This document shows positions 43,641-55,400 of a DNA stretch of 64,000 nt, in pieces. The notes beneath the pieces are model-generated. The model saw nothing but the letters and a program-made list of their open reading frames with translations. It was not told where the DNA came from and searched no databases. The position numbers were made by a program, and so were the translations under genes. Numbering within the stretch: position 1 is the stretch's first letter; each line of letters opens with the position of its first letter. This DNA is from Wyeomyia smithii. Its lineage: Eukaryota; Arthropoda; Insecta; Diptera; Culicidae. The stretch is from contig NC_073695.1 of NCBI RefSeq assembly GCF_029784165.1, positions 203,061,136-203,125,135 of the forward strand. The letters are read 5' to 3'.

Positions 43641-44554
43641 TACCGTAAAACGGGGTAACATTGATCATTTTTTTCACTTTTTCGTGAGTATTTATATATT
43701 TTACAACTGAAATTGCAGGTTTCATATTTTTAAAACCAGTACTGGCATCCTTAGAACTTGAGAAGTTACATTTATTTTTCGTCGTTGTTTCAATTTTCCT
43801 TATTTGAGGTAACTTTGATCAGTTTCAATTTTGAATAGTTTTGAAACCTTTTTGAACTAAAAATGTTAGATAATGCTTTGATAACATGTTCAGAGACGCT
43901 TCCCGTTCTCCTTGACTGCTTTTACTGCGGAGGATAGTCCTGTCTTTGCATTTAGCCGCGGTATGTACTGCGAGGCATTTTTATGCCATATGTAATTTTA
44001 CCTTTCGATGATGAAAAACGTAAACGTTGGTCACGCGGTCTTGCTGAAAGTATTTTGTAAGTCAACAATCGTTGTAAATTTTTTTGTGTTCAGAAAACGT
44101 ATGTTGATCTTATATGCAAGGCCTTTTCAACAACGGAAGTATCAATAGGCCAGCTCTAGCCTCTTATGTTCTATGCTCTAGCCAAGACAACATCCTGGCG
44201 TGGGGCATATTTGACTAAAATTTTTTCTGGTTGATTGAGAAAATTTAATAACGAATTCGGAAAACATGTCAATGAATACGAAATGTTCAATATTCGACTA
44301 GTATAAAGTGCTTTTTCTGGCACTTACTGAGAGTAAGAAATATGACGGTCGAATTAATTTTAAAGTTTGGTCATCAAAACAATAAAAAATTTCAACCAAT
44401 ACAATATTGTTCAGACCTCGAATGACACAAGACTAAGATGTTATACTCAATTTTAGCAAAAGTGATCACGGAGCAGTTTTATTTCAACTATTCATGAGAA
44501 GGGTAAAACTGATCAATGTTACCCCGCTGATCAATGATACCCCGTTTTACGGTA
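43641..44554. mobile_element. TA-flanked inverted-repeat element, 914 bp
   Basis: Left taccgtaaaacggggtaac and right (inverted) taccgtaaaacggggtatc. A second ttaccccgctgatcaat block lies at the right end and an internal gaggtaactttgatcag near 43806. It is related to, but distinct from, the 50162 and 27456 families (shared accgtaaa end and agtactggca word). TA bounds both ends, as for Tc1/mariner-derived MITEs. No ORF. Confidence 0.75.
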
Positions 44555-45345
44555 CTGTAGTTAGTGCAGTAATTAGCTTATTTCTTTTTTTTTTGAGAAA
44601 CTAAATTTATATCTACAACTTTGCCGAAAACACCATACCGACCATGCGAACCGTGTTGGCTCTAAAAATATTTTTATCTCTAATTAGTGCTTCTATTATT
44701 ATTATTATTATATTATTGTCACAAAATATCAAAAAATTGGTCGCAGTGACGAAAATACCCAACACGGAAAAAAAAAATAGTGCTTCTATGAATGAATTTA
44801 TGAATCGAAGTCGGCGTTAACATGGGCAAAGACTTTCTTTTTGAGCATTTTCCAGATGTTCTCGGTGAGTTCCCTGCCATAATCGGCCAATTAGAAAACG
44901 TCTATAGATCACGTACGTTAAGTTTTTGACATTTTAGCTCTCGAAATATTCACCTCGGTTATAGAATTTTTGCCTTTTTCAATTTCTGTTTTAGCCGTTG
45001 CCATTTTTGCTTTCTTAATTTTGACTTTTCACTTTTTAACTTATTATTTTGTGATTTGTTGTTGTTTGACGTTGTTTCGCTTTCATTTCTCGAGTTTTAA
45101 TATCTTCTTGACATTTTAAGATTTAGTTTTTTTACGTTGTACCGGATTTGCCTCTTTGTTTGACTTTTCGATTTTCCTAACATTTGACTTCGTAACATTC
45201 TGATTTTTTGATTCTGTTACTGTTACATAGTTAATTGACTTGAATTTTTGACCTTTTTGACATTTTTTGACTCCTTGTATTTTTAAGTTGACAACTTTTC
45301 ATGAACGCGACTATATGTAAGCGGCCGCAACTTGCGAACTTTATT

Positions 45346-45960
45346 TTTCTTAAGCAGATTTCGGAACTTCGGAATTGCACTTTTTTTTCTTATAATTCGA
45401 AAACAATGCGGTTTGAGCGGATTTAGAAATTTACAGGTATTTTTATGCGAATCTCGGACTTAACGCATTTTCTTATGCCAATTTTGGAATTGACGAGTAT
45501 TTAAACCAATTTCGGAATCAACACGTTTTTTACGGCAGATTTCAGAACTTACGTTTTTTCCAATCGGTTTCAAAGCTTACGAGTTTTTTTCACGAGGATT
45601 TCCGTTTTTTGCGTGTTTCTATGCGGATTTCGGGTTTAATCGCGTTCCTTATGCAGGTTCAGAAATTCAGAAGTGTTTTTATACGAATTTCGTGGCTTAC
45701 GCATCTTTTCACGTAGATTTCGAAATTTATTCGGTTAAAAAGAGGATTTCGGAATTTATGCGCGATTGTTACGCTGCTTACGGCATACTGCGGTATTCAA
45801 TTTTCATACAATTTAGGGTGTTAAGCGGTTTTTTTCAAGTATTCCAGATCATACGCTTTTTTTATAAAAAAAATCAATTAACAGATTTAATTACCAGAGA
45901 GCAATTAATCCGGTTCTCACAAAGATCTCGGATTCATGCGTTTTTTTCTCACCCGGTAAA
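45346..45960. repeat. Degenerate ~35-40-bp tandem repeat (atttcggaa-ttacgcg type)
   Basis: Repeating words atttcggaacttacg, tttttatgcgaatttcgg and acgcattttc occur about 15 times. The reverse-complement version (gcgtaaattccggaatctgc) makes up the core of the MITE at 47929-48175, so the two tracts share an origin. Confidence 0.6.
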
Positions 45961-45999
45961 ATATCTTTTGTTATATTTTGACTCGGTCGGACTCGATTA

Positions 46000-46060
46000 T
46001 ATATAGTCTCCGATTTTTTTTCACTATATATAATCGAATTTTATATATAATCGAATCAGA
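46000..46060. repeat. tatataatcgaa short duplication
   Basis: actcgattatatatag, actatatataatcgaatttt and atatataatcgaatcag occur in succession near 45991-46057. Confidence 0.4.
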
Positions 46061-47130
46061 AAAAAAAATTGTGAATAATAAAAACAAAAAAAAAAAATCA
46101 TAAATAATTTGTTGTTTTCGAATAAATAAGAAGAATTTTATTTTTGATTCATCACCCTAAAAGATAGGAAACACATTTCTTACAAAAAAAAAGTACATGT
46201 CTTATAATTATTCCTGATGTAGTTGCAGTCAAATGTAAAGAAAAATAATTAAAAAAAATATATAAAAGTATATGTAGATTTTTCAAATTGTTTGTATATA
46301 ACTTCTCAAATTTTCTAAAATTTTAAATTTTTTTTTTTGGAATTATTTTTATTTAGGTATTTTTATTTAAGTATTTTTAGTTTTGTTTAGTTTTGACTTT
46401 TGTGACTGTAACTTCTGGTCTTTCTGACCTTTAGATTGTTGAGCTTTTATGATTATTGAACTGTTTTATGTTTGATCTTTTACAATACATTTACAGTTCA
46501 TTATAGTCTTTTGAATTGTTAATTTCTTGTTATTTTTTTTGGCTTTTTGATTTTCTAATTATTGATTTGATTTTTTTTTTCATTTTAGCTGTAACATTTT
46601 TGAATTTTTCGATTTTTAGCTGTTTTATTGTTTTTTGACATTTTAGTCTTATTGACTTTTTGGCTTGTGGATCTATCGATTTTTTAATTCGTTGGCTATT
46701 TGACTTTGATTTTGTTTTTATTTTTTAAAAATATGATTTCATTGGGAAATTTTTTAAGCCCTTTCCCAAATTAAAACCTTCACATTATTTCCAATTTTTC
46801 ACAGTTTTACGATCATTTATTCAACTTGTTGTTTGCTTTACTTGTTGCCATTTTGACTGATTTATTTTATGGCTTTACGATTTTTTTTACTTTGTGACTT
46901 TTGAACTGTAAATTGTTGGTTTTTGAAACTTTTAACTCCTTCACTTTTTTTCCAATTTTTCGATTTCTTGTTTTTCTTTTGCTTTCTAGATTTTCAACTC
47001 ATTGATTATTTACTTGTTTGGTTTTTGATTGTCGAACTTTCTTATTTTTTTTTTAAGTCAATTTTTTTATTTTTGACATTACTTCAATTACGATTTTTTT
47101 ATTGTTTTGAGAGAGTATATGAACAAGAAT

Positions 47131-47928
47131 TACCGTCATTTGGACACTCACACAAGAGTGTGTAGCCTATATGACAACTGCTCAGCACTGTTTGCTGAAT
47201 ATCGTTCCTCTAAATTTGTTTATTTTTATTCGTTTCTCCGTTTATGAACGATATAACGGGTAGCAACTAAAATTTTTAGAATTTTTTTTCTACAGTTGTC
47301 AAAAAAGGTGGATGAACTTAAAGAAAAACTGATTTACTTTTCATGAAGATACATTCATTGTGAACTAACAAAAAATATTGTGCATTTGAGAAAGGTCCGA
47401 TCAACTGTTCACAATTCGTTGATCTCCAGTTATTTTTGCACTGGAGGAATTCAAAATTCCAAAGAAATCTTCGATTAGACGACACTGAGATGGATTTGTT
47501 GGGTTGCGTAATTGGGGTACAAATGGAGTCGGGTGTTTGTTCAGTAACGTTTGTGTTTTTTTTTTGACGTACTGTGATGACATTTTTTCTGGCCAGAACA
47601 CATACTTTTCGTCTGTATGGTGTATATATTTTGATTGATTGCCAAACCACTAGAACCTTTTCTGTCCACTACTCTGGCCGGTCTTCCAGTACCTTCCTGG
47701 CGGATTATAGTTGAAGTTTGCAGGGAACCATACACAATAGAAACCGGATTCTTGCTTTCAAATCAGTTTACCATGAACTTTTTGCTAAAATTGTTGCGCA
47801 GTTTATAGCGAACCGTACAATGCGCTTGCGGAATGCTCCTTGTTAGAACACCATTTTGAACCGAACTGAGTATGCAAAAACAAAACAAAAAATACTGGCT
47901 TGAAAAGAAAAGATAGAGCTTTCATATA
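47131..47928. other. Non-coding interval
   Basis: The minus-strand frames at 47318-47735 show no recognised domain. No repeat boundary is seen. Confidence 0.35.
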
Positions 47929-48175
47929 CACTAAAGTCGCTTTTTACGCGGGGGATACGTGCCGCTTAAAAAAACCGCGTAAATTCCGGTATCTGCTCAA
48001 TAAAACCCGCGTAAATTCTGCAATCCTAGTGAAGAGAAACCGAAATCCGCGTAAATTCCGGAATCTGCGTAGAAAAAAGCGTAAATTCCGGAGTTCGCGT
48101 TAAAAAAACCATCCGAATTCCGGAATCCGCGTAAAACAGCCGCTTGAAAAAACCGCGTAAAAAGCGACCTTAGTG
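47929..48175. mobile_element. TA-flanked MITE, 247 bp, with internal tandem units
   Basis: Inverted ends cactaaagtcgctttttacg and cactaaggtcgctttttacg, with TA on both sides (47927-47928, 48176-48177). The interior is about four copies of a ~37-bp unit around gcgtaaattccggaatctgc. No ORF of note. Confidence 0.85.
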
Positions 48176-48728
48176 TACATATTATCATTTCTATCTGAGA
48201 GTGTTTGTTGTGGAGTAAAAGGCTCAAAACAAAATTCAGATTTTCAGTTGCCACCCATTAATCGCATAGATAGGTGTGGTAATTTTTTTGTCATATTTGT
48301 GAATTAATGTTTAGGGTTAGATAGGCCGGAATTTCCCTTTTACTGTGGAAAAAGGGTTTGCTGAGTGCTGACTTTGACGTCTCGGTGGGTTTGTTTTGAT
48401 CGGCAGCGGAGGCAGCCATCGTAAGAATCATTTAGAAGACCAGCGAGGATTGTACCGCTGGGCCGTGATTCTATTGTCTGTGTTTGGGGTTTGCTCGCCG
48501 GGTCGCGCACTATTGCTATTGATTTTAGAATAAGTTGAAATCATTCATCATAACCTTTGATGTAACTTTTCTAGGCACTTATAACTGAGCTGTACGTTTT
48601 ATCCATGTATGGAACCACTTTCAGTTAAATGTGTAACAAATTTTTGCGTTGCCCTTTTAGGCTGAAGTTAAAACATCTTCTTTTTCTGATCCCAAAAGTA
48701 TTTTCTAGCTTTGTCAGTTGATTCGGAA
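48176..48728. other. Non-coding interval
   Basis: 48340-48560 is unique and base-balanced. No gene recognised. Confidence 0.35.
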
Positions 48729-48730
48729 TA

Positions 48731-49226
48731 CACTGGGGTCTTTTTTTACGCTAGTTATTTTCATGCGGTTTTTTTATACGCGCCTTTTTCTACGCTGATT
48801 TATTAATTTAAATAATGCATATTTTTAATATATTTGCCGTTATAATCAAAAAATAGGCAATTTACGTTTATTCGGGAAGAAGGAACAAATATACATTAAT
48901 AATGGTACAACGATACGAGTCAGGGTCGTTGCGATTTACTTCCGGTTAAGAAACGAAAACTTAAACATGTAGCAAAATGATTTAAAAAAAGTTATTGTCA
49001 TGTTCTTCAATGAATTTTCATTTTAGAAGCACTAAAAACTCATTTTGCGTGTTTCGTTACCATTTTTATATCATTTTTCAAGTTTATATTAATTGCGGGC
49101 CATTATTTTTAATCGGATCTTATTATTGAATGGGGTTTTTTTACGCGATTTTTTAAAATTACGCGGTTTTTTATACGCGGGTTTTTTCAACGCGGTACAA
49201 CCAACCGCGGAAAAAAGACCCCAGTG
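48731..49226. mobile_element. TA-flanked MITE, 496 bp
   Basis: Inverted ends cactggggtctttttttacg and cactggggtcttttttccgc, with TA on both sides (48729-48730, 49227-49228). acgcgattttt and acgcgggttttttcaacgcgg words lie inside the right end. It appears related in style to the 47929 element. Confidence 0.82.
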
Positions 49227-49983
49227 TATATAGTTTGCTTCGTCCGTTTTTTCGAATTTTTTTCTATATATTTTAGGATAAATATTTATTTTCTTCTGTT
49301 TTTTGTGTACCTAAAAAGCAGTTTTCATACCTTTTTGTCTAATTTTTGATCGTATTGCTTTCATGAGCTTCTAAAGTGCTTCCAGTTATTTCCGAGTGCA
49401 TTTTATGATTATTTTGCTCCTGAGTTTTCTAGCTTTTAGGAACGCTTCCGTTAAATTGAAACTGTTCTGTTCTTTTGAACGCTTTTGGTTATTTTCAGCA
49501 AATCTTGAATTCATGCACCTATATATTACGTAAATACTCAGACTAATTCCAGCTGAATCCGGAGTCATTCTGGTCCTTAAGTTAAAGTTTGAATTGTGTT
49601 TGTTATGTATGAACATCTTTGTAAATGACTAAATCGGCTCTCTTTTATGTGAATTGTAAATTTTATTGCTCTGTTATTATTTTCGTTTTTGGTCTCAACT
49701 GGCTTTCAAAAGTGAATTATATTTTTTGGACTAAAAAATTTATCCACGTGGATATATTTTTAACAACTTTGAACCCACTCTCCCTCTGTGAAAAACCCCC
49801 CATATACATTCCAAAGATATTGTATGGACCGTGGACATTACACAGATCCTTTTTTTACGCTTTCCTTCTACCTTGCTATATCCTTTCTACCTCCAAGAAG
49901 CTTCACTTCTTGTGGGTAATTTGGGATGATTTCTTGATAGTTGCTTTCAGCCTTTTCCTGAGGCTGATTTTTATATTTAGTCT
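49207..49983 (+). repeat. Segmental duplication, copy 1 (partner 54349-55107)
   Basis: Nearly identical to 54349-55107 over about 760 bp, beginning at gcggaaaaaagaccc (the right tip of the MITE at 48731) and ending at atttttatatttagtct. The 76-codon minus frame 49386-49616 is identical in both copies simply because the DNA is. The following 49985-50060 segment (gctaactttgataaccttgg) instead matches 59278-59335. Confidence 0.9.
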
Positions 49984-50161
49984 TATTTATTTTTTGCCAC
50001 CCCCTCTGCTAACTTTGATAACCTTGGACATAAAAAAATTCGAAATTTGTACCAGCCTTATTTGAAAATAATCAAAGATCAATCGCTATCGCTATCTTTT
50101 GTTTACCACGACGTCATGTAATTGCTGTTTGGTCCAAGTTGCTGTTACGATACATCTTGGT

Positions 50162-50403
50162 TACCGTAAACTGGGGTGACTTTGATCACTTTTTTGATTG
50201 TACTCAAATATTTTTAGAATATACTGAAAACAATATTATTCGATATTTTTAAAATAAGTACTGGCATGCATTGAAAAAGATTCAGTCACTTCTTCAAAAG
50301 TTTAGCAACATTTTTGCTACGAGCTCTTTTTTACCACATTTTCAAAAAAGAGGTACAGTGATCAAAGTCACCCCGGTGATCAAAGTCACCCCAGTTTACG
50401 GTA
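50162..50403. mobile_element. TA-flanked MITE, 242 bp, intact
   Basis: Inverted ends taccgtaaactggggtgact; the right end carries the tgatcaaagtcacccc motif twice. TA lies at both limits. It is the compact, uninterrupted member of the family that forms the shell at 27456-34221. Confidence 0.88.
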
Positions 50404-51119
50404 CTGAAATTCGACAAAGCAACATTTACCATATTGTTATCAAATTTCATGCATATGTTCATACACATTGCTGTTTCATTCTTAAAACTTGTGTTGAAAC
50501 AACGAAAATGTTGCAATTGGCTCCGCCTCCTGCGCTTTTTTGGTCATTGTATAAGAAACTGAAATGTAGCTGCAACTTAGTTTCACATAAGAATTTGTTG
50601 CTGTGATGCAAAAAGTTCATAATCGAAACAAATTTTGCTGCTTGGGATATTGGGAATACTTACCACAATGTGTGAATATTTCCATCATACAGACCTGCGA
50701 GAATTTAAGTTGAAATTCAACTAAGTTTGGAAGGAGACAACCAATCCTCGAGATCCCTTTGATTTTGCATTATGTAGCTGAGATGAGCGTAAAAGCCTGT
50801 GTTCTTCCGCAAATTTGTAGAATCAACAGCGGCAAACCAATGATAAACCAGGTAGGTAACCTCGAAAGAAACGGATTCAAGGCACATCAAGAAGTATTTT
50901 TAAATTCATGATTTTTTGTATTTGGTTGTTTCATGAGATTTCTCTTAGCGGGTGGTGGTAGGAGAATGTTGATGTTAATGAAAATATAAATATTTAACTT
51001 TTCACGACATTTCTTTACTCCTATCAATTTTTTAGGAATCATTTTTCTGCATCCTGATGTCACTTGGCTTGACATAATATTGATATGTTAGCGTCGCTTG
51101 TTTACCAGTAACTGAGTGT
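50404..51119. other. Non-coding interval
   Basis: No feature recognised; short frames only. Confidence 0.35.
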
Positions 51120-51250
51120 CATCATTTTGGGGTTCGAAATGGCGTCAGACGCCAATTTTCGGTTTCGTCATCCCGGTTCTGGAAATACTGAAATTGGGGA
51201 GATTTGTATATTTTCTTCAGCTCTTTACAGCTATACAATAATCGAAAGTC
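51120..51250 (+). repeat. Single copy of the 125-bp repeat family
   Basis: tcattttggggttcgaaatgg, ggttctggaaatactgaaatt and gtatattttcttcagc follow the unit order of the array at 3404 and match 23155-23200. Confidence 0.55.
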
Positions 51251-52084
51251 ACTAGCTTGACTAGCTTGGCATCGAACATAGATTTGCATAACCTTTATTA
51301 TTAACCCATTTTGGCCCAGGGGTCGAACGTTTTGTTCGATGAATCGAACAGTATGTGGAAAGAGCATTATAAATATTCACCACTCACTTCTTGCCCAGAA
51401 TGAGCGCTACGTGTAGCATTTTTTTGCACCGAACTTTTTTATTATGCTCTGTACTGTGTTTCTGCTGCTCACAGAAAAATAATTACACTTGCTGCTCTAC
51501 CACAGCTGAATTCCTCAGGTGAATCATTCTAGTGAGAATAGTCATACGCACTAGGATAAAAGCAACGGTTTTGGCCATAGTATGTTATGTATGAGAGATA
51601 TTTATCCTTCTTCCTTCGAAAAATATGTAATTGACTGAGTTCTATGGAGAAATCAGGTGAATTCGTCTATATCATGCACTAACACTGAGTTTAAGTGATG
51701 AAATTATGCTATGTTGTTTACATATTTCCAACCAAAAAACTTCTCTGCACTCCCATTTTGGCCACAGTATTTCTGTATCGGCCACTTGGAGCTCCTCTTT
51801 TGGCCAATTAGCGAGAAAGTTGAAGTCACACGAATTTATTTTATAATTTGATTTAACCATCTAGATATGTTTAATCAGCAAAAAAACCTCGTTATTGAAC
51901 TATTTAAAAGGCCAGTCTATCTAGTTTAACTTAGCTTAGCTTGACTGACTGCACATATCACTCCGTGATTGACAAGCATGGAAAAGTTCACTCACTGGCA
52001 ATATTTCATGCAAATGTGTTCTTTGATTCACCAGTTATCGTTCAACTATTTCCAATCGCGTACAATTTTTCCATAGAAACGCTG
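51251..52084. other. Non-coding interval
   Basis: AT-rich. The minus-strand frame 51672-51860 has no motif. Confidence 0.35.
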
Positions 52085-52653
52085 CTGATTGTTTTGAAGT
52101 AGAATACTTCTCTCAGGAAGTTCAGCTACATAGGGATGTGAAATGAAAATCTAAAACCGAAAAAAGTGAAAAATATGTCCAATTTCAAATGCTAATAAAT
52201 CGGTTAGTACTCGATGGATTTCCTTCGTTCTTGCAGCAATAGATTGGAAAATCTTCTAAGATTTTTCCCAAAAGGAGATAGTTGTAATTTTATTATTCAC
52301 ACTATTGTACTATTTAAAATAGTCAAGCCTTGTCAAAACGAAAAATTTGACCTCTGATTAGTCCTTATATGATTGCTTCCCAAGCATGGTCGACAGAATC
52401 ATATACCTTGCAATTGAAAACATGCTATTTGGCCTATTGAGGAGCCTGTTTCAGCCAAAGTCGCTCATAATAGTTCTAAACAGCGACAACAGCAGCCGTC
52501 CTTTCTTAGCAGCAGCACTAGCCCTGTGGTTGATCACCACGTCCTAGGAACAGCGCGGTTCTTCTCAGCGTGTGTCGCCATACTGCCATTATTCCCCCCG
52601 TGGTGGGGCAGCATGAAGATTGCCATCAGGAAATCCAGTTTAGAACATCAATA

Positions 52654-52669
52654 TGCCTTTTTCAAGGCA
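52654..52669 (+). terminator. Histone-type stem-loop, unit 1
   Basis: TGCCTTTTTCAAGGCA: perfect 6-bp stem, TTTC loop, T-A top pair; followed by attaaacaagtcattgaaag, with TTGAAAG in the position of a histone downstream element. Confidence 0.55.
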
Positions 52670-52874
52670 ATTAAACAAGTCATTGAAAGTTAATAATTTT
52701 TGACAACGCAAGCAAGCATTCTGTGTTGGATCCTAGCAATTTAAATCTGTCGCACCCGTCTAATTTACTGAATGTGAAATAGCTTCCACAGTGCATGTTG
52801 TCCGTGTATCCTAATTCCCCCACTGTTAGAGCAGCCCAAAGGTTGCGATCAGCCACCGATTTTGAACCGCAAAA

Positions 52875-52890
52875 TGCCTTTTTCGAGGCA
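52875..52890 (+). terminator. Histone-type stem-loop, unit 2
   Basis: TGCCTTTTTCGAGGCA: same design with a T-G top pair; followed by aataaacaagtaattgaagg. Confidence 0.5.
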
Positions 52891-53449
52891 AATAAACAAG
52901 TAATTGAAGGTTAATAATTTTCTGGCATCAACACAAGCAGACGGGATGCAATCAAATTCTGTTGTAGTTATCTAATTTTTACTTTATTGAGTTAACCCCC
53001 CACTGTAGGGGCAGCGCAAAGGCTGCGATCAGCATAACAAACTTTGAATAACAAACTGCCGTGTTAGAACGCGTTCACAAAGACAGTTAGACCTCTGCCA
53101 TGGTGAACGCGAACGCGAGCGATGGGGCGAGAAACTTGCCCTAGGTAAGTAAACAACTCTCTTTACGGCTGTTCGGCATTCTGCATTTTAGTAATCAATA
53201 CTTCTGATGGCTGTCTGATTTTCAGTGTGAAAACAGCCTTCAACTTTGTTATCAGAGTGCCTGACTACGATTCGGTAATATTGTTTGAGTTAAATGTTTA
53301 CAAAATTTTACAATATTCCTCTTTCTCCCATTCAATAAAACAGGTAATACGATGCATTCGTCATACGCAAGTTCACCATAACTCCCGCTATCGGCGTAAC
53401 ACAGAGAGGCAATCAGCGTCATATCCGATTAAAAATTCAAAAACAAACT

Positions 53450-53465
53450 GTCATTTTTAGGACAA
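53450..53465 (+). terminator. Histone-type stem-loop, distal unit
   Basis: TGTCATTTTTAGGACA: 6-bp stem with one mismatch and TTTT loop; followed by accaaacaaatgaattgaag. It is close to the hairpin of the H2A pseudogene at 20144 (TGTCCTTTTAAAGACA, then aattgaag). Confidence 0.5.
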
Positions 53466-53919
53466 CCAAACAAATGAATTGAAGATTTAATATTTTCTCG
53501 TTCTGAGCTTAAAACCAAAAGTTAATTATCTTAATTTGAATTCACATGTACATAAACTCTGACTGTTGAAACTTGTTTGCGCCGCAAAGAGTTTGTTCTT
53601 TTCCTGTTCAGTGAGGTCGTATTTATATGTGCAAACTGAAATTGAGTAGTACTTAAACTTCATTTGCACAGAATTTTCAATACTGCCAATGAGCGGTCAA
53701 CATTTATTTGCTAGGAAAAACGACTGACACGCAAGCAGCCGGGTTATCTTTCTTGTAAAAGTTTTCTACTTCAATCTTGCGGTCGTGGCTTTGCACACAA
53801 CCCTCCTGTGATTTTTCGCTTCTAAGAGTTCCGAATACCATAGAAGGAGACTGAATGATTCAAACACGATAGTATTTATTGTATCCAAGTTTACTTGCAT
53901 TCAACATTATCGCGTGAAT

Positions 53920-54345
53920 TTATTTATTTATTTGTCGTCAATTATAAGTAGACCATATTAATTACATTTCATTCTTATCTTACTAACCTCAAAAAAAATA
54001 TTTTCTTAACTGTAGTTTTGTTCATTGTTACATCGATTGATTCACAATATTGGTTATAACATGACATCATTCTATTAAGAGGTTCGTTTTTTCCATAGTT
54101 TGTTCGTTGATTACTGATATAAAACAAGTTTCTATTTCTTAGAGAACGAGTAGGAGCATATAAGTTAAAATTCGCCAAGATTTCTGGGCTGTTTATTCTT
54201 TATGTAATTACATCGTTTATAAAAGCTACCATTGCGAACTTTCGTCGCTTTTTAAGTCCATCAAGATTTATTAACATGCAACGCGACTCATAGGAAGGTA
54301 AAGGTAAAGTGGTCTAACCCAGCTTTCGTAGAGCATACAACAAAA
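53920..54345 (-). pseudogene. 3' end of a non-LTR retrotransposon ORF2 (LINE remnant)
   Basis: Minus-strand frame: YESRCMLINLDGLKKRRKFA, then AFINDVIT, an in-frame TAA, INSPEILANFNLYAPTRSLR, NLFYISNQRTNYGKNEPLNR and a stop at 53975. This is the conserved post-RT tail of Jockey/I/CR1-type LINEs (YESR..NL..L..RR, followed by P.R.LR and RTNYG..EP). The 3' UTR ends in an aataaataaataaatt tail near 53922-53936. The 5' side is cut where the segmental duplication starts (54349). Confidence 0.85.
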
Positions 54346-54348
54346 ATT

Positions 54349-55107
54349 GCGGAAAAAAGACCCAAGTGTATATAGTTTGCTTCGTCCGTTTTTTCGAATT
54401 TTTTCTATATATTTTAGGGCCAATATTTATTTTCTTCTGTTTTTTGTGTACCTAAGAAGCAGTTTTCATACCTTTTTGTCTAATTTTTGATCGTATTGCT
54501 TTCATGAGCTTCTAAAGTGCTTCCAGTTATTTCCGAGTGCATTTTATGATTATTTTGCTCCTGAGTTTTCTAGCTTTTAGGAACGCTTCAGTTAAATTGA
54601 AACTGTTCTGTTCTTTTGAACGCTTTTGGTTATTTTCAGCAAATCTTGAATTCATGCACCTATATATTACGTAAATACTCAGACTAATTCCAGCTGAATC
54701 CGGAGTCATTCTGGTCCTTAAGTTAAAGTTTGAATTGTGTTTGTTATGTATGAACATTTTTGTAAATGACTAAATCGGCTTTCTTTCATGTGAATTGTAA
54801 ATTTTATTGCTCTGTTACTCAACTGGCTTTCAAAAGTAATTTATATTTTTTGGACTAATAAATTTATCCACGTGGATATATTTTTAACAACTTTGAAACC
54901 ACTCTCCCTCTGTGAAAAACCGCCCATATACATTCCAAAGATTTTGTATGGACCGTGGACATTACACAGATCCCTTTTTTACGCTTTCCTTCTACCTTGC
55001 TATATCCTTTCTACCTCCAAGAAGCTTCACTTCTTGTGGGTAATTTGGGATGATTTTTTGATAGTTGCTTTCAGCCTTTTCCTGACGCTGATTTTTATAT
55101 TTAGTCT
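54349..55107 (+). repeat. Segmental duplication, copy 2
   Basis: Near-identical direct copy of 49207-49983, lacking about 18 bp corresponding to attttcgtttttggtct near 54817. It starts inside the MITE tip sequence, here gcggaaaaaagacccaagtg, without the rest of the MITE. Confidence 0.9.
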
Positions 55108-55400
55108 CTTCCAACGTCGGAACCAATTTCAGAAAAAATTGGAATCAATTCCTGCTTTGCCCTTCTTTGATCTGTTGGTGGGTTTCTCAGCTTTTTTGGG
55201 CTAAATTTTGATGGGATTTCTTTTATTTTTGGCTTTTTTAATATAATTTGTTTCTAATCTGGTGGATTTGGGCTGAATTTGTATTTATTATTGTTAATTT
55301 TTAATGACATTTTTAATACCTAATCACTAAATAAAGGAAAGAACCTAACGTTTTCAATTTTATGGCCGTAAACCTATGCTTACGTCAGTTTTCTTCAAAT
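55108..55400. other. AT-rich spacer
   Basis: No feature recognised. Confidence 0.3.

Larger units (their letters stand above)
42760..47130. repeat. T-rich degenerate simple sequence (tttttgac-type) with inserted MITEs
   Basis: Long stretches of words such as tttttgacttttt, gattttttga and tttgacatttt, with no coding potential. It is the complement-strand counterpart of 57830-62810. It is broken by MITEs (43055-43221, 43641-44554), an att microsatellite at 44694-44718 and the 45346-45960 tract. The ORFs here are chance Phe/Leu-rich frames. Confidence 0.75.
52085..53816 (+). mobile_element. Histone-signal repeat element, copy 2
   Basis: Runs from gaagtagaatacttctctc (52097) to the complement of the block at 29413 (cacaaccctcctgtga, near 53797). 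Between 52590 and 53480 are tandem units of about 190-220 bp (the last more distant). The first three begin near cccc-actgt-ggggcagc and gcgatcagc, and at least three contain a hairpin (52654, 52875, 53450). It aligns block by block with 29407-34057 in the opposite direction. The region corresponding to the TATA box is mutated. No ORF is recognised. Confidence 0.6.

Noticed and set aside
49386..54757. Identical 76-codon ORFs at 49386-49616 and 54527-54757
   Set aside because: Identity reflects the recent segmental duplication of the DNA; no domain or start context supports a gene.
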